A stretch of DNA of 18,383 nucleotides from an uncultured Gammaproteobacteria bacterium. GTDB lineage: Bacteria; Pseudomonadota; Gammaproteobacteria; Arenicellales; UBA868. Position numbers and translations under genes: made by a program. The DNA lies in the NCBI GenBank assembly GCA_913051905.1, contig CAJXBY010000039.1, positions 1 to 18,383 of the forward strand, in the 5' to 3' direction. This document shows positions 17,104 through 18,383 of the stretch, one piece after another (position 1 is the first letter of the stretch; each line of letters opens with the position of its first letter). The notes under the pieces are model-generated. The model was not told the DNA's origin. It saw nothing but the letters and a program-made list of their open reading frames with translations, and ran no database searches.

Positions 17104-18081
17104 TCACAATAAATCACGCACACCATCGCGTTCTTCGACGAGCTCGTTTTCGCTCAACGACATTCGCTCGCGACTGAAATCATTGATCTCAAGGCCTTCA
17201 ACAATGTCGTATCGGCCACCGGAGCACGTCACGGGATAAGAGTAGATCAGTCCCGACTGCACGCCGTAGCTGCCATCGGACTTGATCGCCATGCTGACCC
17301 AGTCGCCCTCTGCAGTGCCAGACTCCCAGGTACGCATATGATCTATGGCAGCCGATGCCGCCGAAGCAGCGCTGGAGGCACCCCGGGCCTTGATAATTGC
17401 CGCCCCACGCTGCTGCACGGAGGGGATGAACTCGTCCGTCAGCCAGACATCGTCAACCTGTTCCGAAGCTGGTTTTCCATTCACCGTTGCGTGATAGATG
17501 TCCGGATATTGGGTTGCGGAGTGATTACCCCAAATGCTCATTCGCCTGACGGCGGTCGACGCAGATTCCGTTTTGGCCGCGAGCTGGCTGACCGCCCGGT
17601 TATGATCGAGGCGGGTCATCGCGGTGAACTGTGATGAATCAATATCCGGGGCATTGGCCGCTGCAATCAGGGCATTGGTGTTTGCCGGATTACCCACCAC
17701 CAGCACTTTAACATTGCGACTGGCGCTGGCGTTGAGCGCCTTTCCCTGGGCCGAGAAGATCTGTGCATTGGCAGTCAGCAGGTCACCTCGCTCCATCCCC
17801 GGGCCACGGGGCCTCGCGCCAACCAGCAATGCGTAATCAGTATCACCAAATGCCAGTTCCGGATCATCACTTGCGACCACCCCGGAGAGTAGAGGAAACG
17901 CACCGTCATGAAGCTCCATCACGGTGCCACGAAGAGCGTTCATTGCCGGTGTGATCTCGAGCAGACTCAGAATAACGGGTTGATCCCGGCCCAACATGTC
18001 GCCCGCTGCGATCCTGAACAAAAGGGCGTAACTGATCTGGCCGGCGGCGCCGGTGACCGTAACTTTGACTGGCGATTTCAT
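17104..18081 (-). CDS. mdh: Malate dehydrogenase, cytosolic-type family
   Basis: Catalyses malate + NAD+ to oxaloacetate + NADH in the TCA cycle. The 325-residue length fits the cytosolic-like MDH family found in many proteobacteria rather than the 312-residue E. coli type. The NAD-binding motif is TGAAGQI (10-16), and the acidic residue ending strand 2 (E42 in LLEIT) favours NAD. The mobile loop [15 protein letters not shown] carries R92 and R98. The catalytic pair is D159 (RLDHNRA) and H187 ([11 protein letters not shown]). [16 protein letters not shown] is another family mark. The frame is open upstream to an ATG at 18126, but the ATG at 18081 has AAGGAA about 8 nt before it and matches the family N-terminus. 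It sits directly upstream of dapB. Confidence 0.95.
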   Translation of the reverse strand: MKSPVKVTVTGAAGQISYALLFRIAAGDMLGRDQPVILSLLEITPAMNALRGTVMELHDGAFPLLSGVVASDDPELAFGDTDYALLVGARPRGPGMERGDLLTANAQIFSAQGKALNASASRNVKVLVVGNPANTNALIAAANAPDIDSSQFTAMTRLDHNRAVSQLAAKTESASTAVRRMSIWGNHSATQYPDIYHATVNGKPASEQVDDVWLTDEFIPSVQQRGAAIIKARGASSAASAASAAIDHMRTWESGTAEGDWVSMAIKSDGSYGVQSGLIYSYPVTCSGGRYDIVEGLEINDFSRERMSLSENELVEERDGVRDLL

Positions 18082-18174
18082 TAACGGATTCCTTTGGACA
18101 TTCGTTGCCGATATTGCTGAACACACTCCGGTCTCTCAGCGTGGGATTGCACTTCCCGGGTCAATGCGGCGGAG

Positions 18175-18203
18175 ATTGTACCTGCAACAACGGACTACCC
18201 CAA
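18175..18203 (-). promoter_or_regulatory. Candidate promoter for mdh (and dapB)
   Basis: On the minus strand TTGGGG is followed after 17 bp by TACAAT (5 of 6 to the -10 consensus) at 18180-18175. A start near 18168 would give a leader of about 87 nt before the mdh ATG. The -35 match is weak. A small hairpin (CAGAC-5 nt-GTCTG, 18223-18237) lies just upstream, without a T tract. Confidence 0.3.
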
Positions 18204-18291
18204 CCTGCTCTTCCCCTGCTTTCAGACCTGACGTCTGCAACCTGGACAACCGGCTGGGGTCACATCCCTGTTGATACCGGGTGCGGGCCCG

Positions 18292-18383
18292 TCAATGACT
18301 CATCAGCATGGGCTGGGACGCCTGATTCATCAGCTCACTCGTGGCTCCACCGAAGACCAGCTGTCGCAAACGGCTTTGTGTGT
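18292..18383 (-). CDS. Universal stress protein (UspA-like) C-terminus, cut by window edge
   Basis: The minus-strand frame entering from the right edge encodes 29 residues before TGA: SRLRQLVFGGATSELMNQAS followed by QPMLMSH. The pattern SRLR.LVFGG.T..L......PVLM.H is the hallmark C-terminus of UspA-domain proteins, where the Gly-rich turn belongs to the nucleotide phosphate-binding region of ATP-binding members. The rest of the gene lies outside the window. It is on the same strand as mdh, with a 210-bp gap containing a candidate promoter. Confidence 0.7.
   Translation of the reverse strand, partial: TQSRLRQLVFGGATSELMNQASQPMLMSH

Noticed and set aside
18082..18126. Upstream extension of mdh to an ATG at 18126
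   Set aside because: The extra 15 residues precede the conserved MDH N-terminus, and the ATG at 18081 has AAGGAA at proper spacing.

Overview
The window looks like a chromosomal stretch of a GC-rich gammaproteobacterium. I infer this from the dapB-carA-carB-greA order typical of that class, the Uup-type ABC-F protein and the cytosolic-type malate dehydrogenase. I cannot name the genus. I see no transposase, phage gene, CRISPR array, tRNA or rRNA.

Layout. The left edge holds the 3' part of an uncharacterised conserved gene (+), which converges on a class I methyltransferase (-). A 59-residue, two-helix membrane protein (-) lies just upstream of that methyltransferase. It is divergent from an SDR oxidoreductase (+) across a compact region with two back-to-back TATAAT boxes and an inverted repeat between them. 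Next come a class-C beta-lactamase-like serine hydrolase (+), an EamA/DMT permease and uup (both -, likely cotranscribed), and an unusual HTH-like/methyltransferase fusion (-). An AT-rich 434-bp intergenic region then separates that fusion from a metallophosphoesterase (+), which is followed by an MFS transporter with an acidic tail (+).

Right half. This is a core-metabolism block, all on the minus strand. In transcription order it runs: 3' end of a universal stress protein gene (cut by the window edge), mdh, dapB, carA, carB, greA. mdh and dapB are 18 bp apart, carA and carB overlap by 8 bp, and carB and greA overlap by 19 bp. The block links the TCA cycle, diaminopimelate/lysine synthesis, carbamoyl phosphate for pyrimidines and arginine, and transcript elongation.

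Most interesting points. Between dapB and carA there is a good sigma70-like promoter followed, before the carA start, by a strong intrinsic terminator hairpin. This has the layout of a transcription-attenuation leader. CarB also appears to lack one of the lysines that binds the allosteric nucleotide in E. coli. Other points are the HTH-methyltransferase orphan with its AT-rich, palindrome-bearing promoter region, and the divergent promoter pair upstream of the 59-residue protein. I found no clear multi-gene undescribed system; most of the window is ordinary housekeeping and metabolic content.
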